From Sphingobium yanoikuyae (GTDB taxonomy: Bacteria > Pseudomonadota > Alphaproteobacteria > Sphingomonadales > Sphingomonadaceae), in assembly GCF_034424525.1 (NCBI RefSeq), contig NZ_CP139979.1, positions 4,673,501-4,737,500 of the forward strand: DNA of 64,000 nucleotides, given 5' to 3'. Below, piece by piece: positions 62,571 through 64,000 of this stretch. The position numbers and the translations under genes are program-made. The first letter of the stretch is position 1. Every line of letters begins with the position of its first letter. The notes below the pieces were generated by a model that saw only the letters and a program-made list of their open reading frames with translations, was not told the origin of the DNA and searched no databases.

Positions 62571-63136
62571 TGGGCATGCCGCTCCATCTGCTGCGGCATG
62601 GCGCGCCCGAGACGCCCGGCCTGTTGCTGGGGCGGACCGACAGCGTGCCGACGCGCGCGGGCATCGATGCCTGTCTGGCGCAGGCGGAGGGGCTGGAGAT
62701 CGAGATGATCGTAACGTCCGACCTGCAGCGTGCCCGGCAGGCGGCAACCGCGATCGGCGAGCGCGCCGGTTTGCCGGTATGGGTCGATCCGCGCTGGCGG
62801 GAACTGGATTTCGGCATCTGGGATGGTCTGGCCCCGGCCGATGTCGATCCCGAGGCGCTCGCCCGTTTCTGGCAGGATCCCGATGGCTTCGCGCCGCCGG
62901 GCAGCGAGGGATGGACGGCATTGCTGGGGCGGATCGCCGATGCGGTCGAGGATCTGCCGCGCGTGCCCACATTGGTGCTGACCCATGGCGGGGCGATGCG
63001 CGCGGCGCTGGCCCATCTGTGCGGGTTTAGCGTGCAGCAGAGCTGGAGCTTCGGCCTGCCCTATGCCGCCTTGCTGTCGCTGGAACGCTGGACCGGGGAG
63101 CCGCCGCTCGCCCGCATCACGGGCCTGCGCCCATGA
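62567..63136 (+). CDS. cobC: Alpha-ribazole phosphatase-like histidine phosphatase
   Basis: 189 residues of the phosphoglycerate mutase-like family: LHLLRHGAPETPGLLLGRTD (RHG nucleophile), IVTSDLQRARQAATAIGERA, WRELDFGIWDGL, VLTHGGAMRAALAHLCG (second His). Between cobT and cobS it fits removal of the phosphate from alpha-ribazole-5-phosphate. ATGA overlap at both ends. Confidence 0.9.
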   Translation: MMGMPLHLLRHGAPETPGLLLGRTDSVPTRAGIDACLAQAEGLEIEMIVTSDLQRARQAATAIGERAGLPVWVDPRWRELDFGIWDGLAPADVDPEALARFWQDPDGFAPPGSEGWTALLGRIADAVEDLPRVPTLVLTHGGAMRAALAHLCGFSVQQSWSFGLPYAALLSLERWTGEPPLARITGLRP

Positions 63137-63852
63137 AGGGGCTGGTCCTTGCCATCCAGTTTCTGACCCGCCTGCCGATGACGAAGGTGACAGCGAACGA
63201 GACAGACTTCGCACGGTCGATCCGATGGTTTCCGGCGGTCGGCGCGATTGTCGGTCTATCTGTCATGTTCGCCGTCAATCTTGCTGTTCGCATCGATCCC
63301 TGGATCGGGGCGCTGGCCGGGCTGCTCTGCTGGGTTGGCGTGACCGGGGCGCTGCATCTCGACGGCTTGGGAGACATCGCCGATGCCTGCGGCGCGGTGC
63401 ATAAGGGGCGCGACCGGCTGCTGGCGGTGCTGGCCGACCCGCATGTCGGCAGTTTCGGCGTGGTGGCGATCGGCCTGCAACTGATCGTCAAGCTGCTGCT
63501 GCTCCATGCGCTGGTCGAGCGGGGCATGATGTTGCCGCTGCTGCTCATTCCCTTTGCCGCGCGGATCGGGCCGCTGCTGTGGGCGCGGATGCTGCCGCCG
63601 CTGCATGCCGGGCTGGGCGCGCGCTTTGCCGATGCCGTCAAAACGATCCACATCGCCCTGTGGATAAGTCTGTTGATAATCGCCGCCTGGTGGCTGCCGG
63701 CCCTGCTCGCGGCGCCGCTGCTGATGCTGGTCTGGGGCCTGTGGCTGAAGCGCAGGCTGGGCGGCATTTCCGGCGATGGCCATGGCGCGGGCATTGAACT
63801 GGTTGAAAGCGGGCTGCTTTTCGTCGTCCTGATCGCGGGCGGCACGACATGA
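63133..63852 (+). CDS. cobS: Adenosylcobinamide-GDP ribazoletransferase
   Basis: 239-residue membrane enzyme joining alpha-ribazole to AdoCbi-GDP, the last step of B12 assembly. FLTRLPMTKVTANETDFARS, RWFPAVGAIVGLSVMFAVNL, LHLDGLGDIADACGAVHKGR (acidic catalytic motif), several membrane helices and late GGISGDGHGAGIELVES. It overlaps cobC and the next gene (ATGA). Confidence 0.95.
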   Translation: MKGLVLAIQFLTRLPMTKVTANETDFARSIRWFPAVGAIVGLSVMFAVNLAVRIDPWIGALAGLLCWVGVTGALHLDGLGDIADACGAVHKGRDRLLAVLADPHVGSFGVVAIGLQLIVKLLLLHALVERGMMLPLLLIPFAARIGPLLWARMLPPLHAGLGARFADAVKTIHIALWISLLIIAAWWLPALLAAPLLMLVWGLWLKRRLGGISGDGHGAGIELVESGLLFVVLIAGGTT

Positions 63853-64000
63853 CGACGCGCTGGACCTGGCATGGCGGCGGTGTCGCGGCGGCGAGCGCGC
63901 ATTTCGGTGGCGCGCCCGAAAGCTGGCTCGACTTATCCACAGGCATCAATCCCCATGCCTGGCCTGGCGCTGCCGAGCAGGCGATCGACTGGCGCGCCTT
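63849..64000 (+). CDS. cobD: Threonine-phosphate decarboxylase CobD-like, 5' part only
   Basis: The first 50 codons read MTTRWTWHGGGVAAASAHFG, GAPESWLDLSTGINPHAWPG AAEQAIDWRA. HGG near the start and the LDLSTGINP motif are the opening of PLP-dependent L-threonine-O-3-phosphate decarboxylase, supplying aminopropanol for B12. ATGA overlap with cobS. The gene runs off the window. Confidence 0.85.
   Translation, partial: MTTRWTWHGGGVAAASAHFGGAPESWLDLSTGINPHAWPGAAEQAIDWRA

Noticed and set aside
61455..62972. 505-codon open frame antisense to cobT and cobC
   Set aside because: Arg/Pro/His-rich shadow without any domain.

Overview
The window looks like a high-GC sphingomonad (alphaproteobacterium, family Sphingomonadaceae). 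The basis is codon use, GroEL/ImuA/TrbE-type protein sequences, alphaproteobacterial SOS boxes (GTTC-N7-GTTC), and the many TonB receptors with FecI/FecR partners. The right part (about 50.5-64 kb) reads as stable chromosome: tRNA-Gly, a TonB receptor, tRNA-Thr, an aminopeptidase P, a prolyl oligopeptidase, a thioesterase, and a cobalamin-riboswitch locus (BtuF-like binding protein, BtuB-like receptor, DUF1636, cobT, cobC, cobS, start of cobD). Everything left of the tRNA-Gly 3' end looks accessory and mosaic.

Left to right. 1-1.2 kb: FecR/FecI pair running off the edge. 1.6-4.9 kb: an IS3-family element broken by a complete IS66-family element with an exact 8-bp target duplication. 4.9-13.6 kb: a stress island with a LuxR-type regulator, groES-groEL under a CIRCE operator, two Hsp20 genes (the first behind a heat-shock promoter and a ROSE-like RNA thermometer), an Usg-family gene, an NDUFA4-like small protein, a methyltransferase, and fragments of an HtrA-type protease and a NhaP-type antiporter. 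13.9-17.7 kb: three-subunit molybdenum aldehyde oxidase (paoABC type). 18-19 kb: S1/P1 nuclease and a DUF5818 protein. 19.1-26.4 kb: SOS mutasome imuA-imuB-dnaE2, divergent from two HMCES/YedK-type genes, with two LexA boxes between them. 26.6-36.1 kb: complete mating-pair-formation operon trbBCDEJKLFGI plus DUF2274. 36.2-40.3 kb: single-domain response regulator, spermidine-synthase-like protein, several very small genes and a cold-shock gene.

41.0-50.1 kb is a complete lasso-peptide system. A 45-residue precursor is followed by the B protease and C cyclase on the plus strand. Facing them on the minus strand are an ECF sigma factor, FecR, a TonB receptor with an STN signalling domain, and a lasso isopeptidase. 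The arrangement suggests that the peptide is made, re-imported, sensed through the STN-FecR-FecI relay and then opened by the isopeptidase. The precursor core is not one I recognise.

Most noteworthy: the lasso cluster; an SOS-box YedK paralogue that has lost all four catalytic residues beside one that keeps them but has ATC where the start codon should be; and the thermometer hairpin covering both Shine-Dalgarno and AUG of the first Hsp20 gene. All calls come from reading the sequence; no database search was run.
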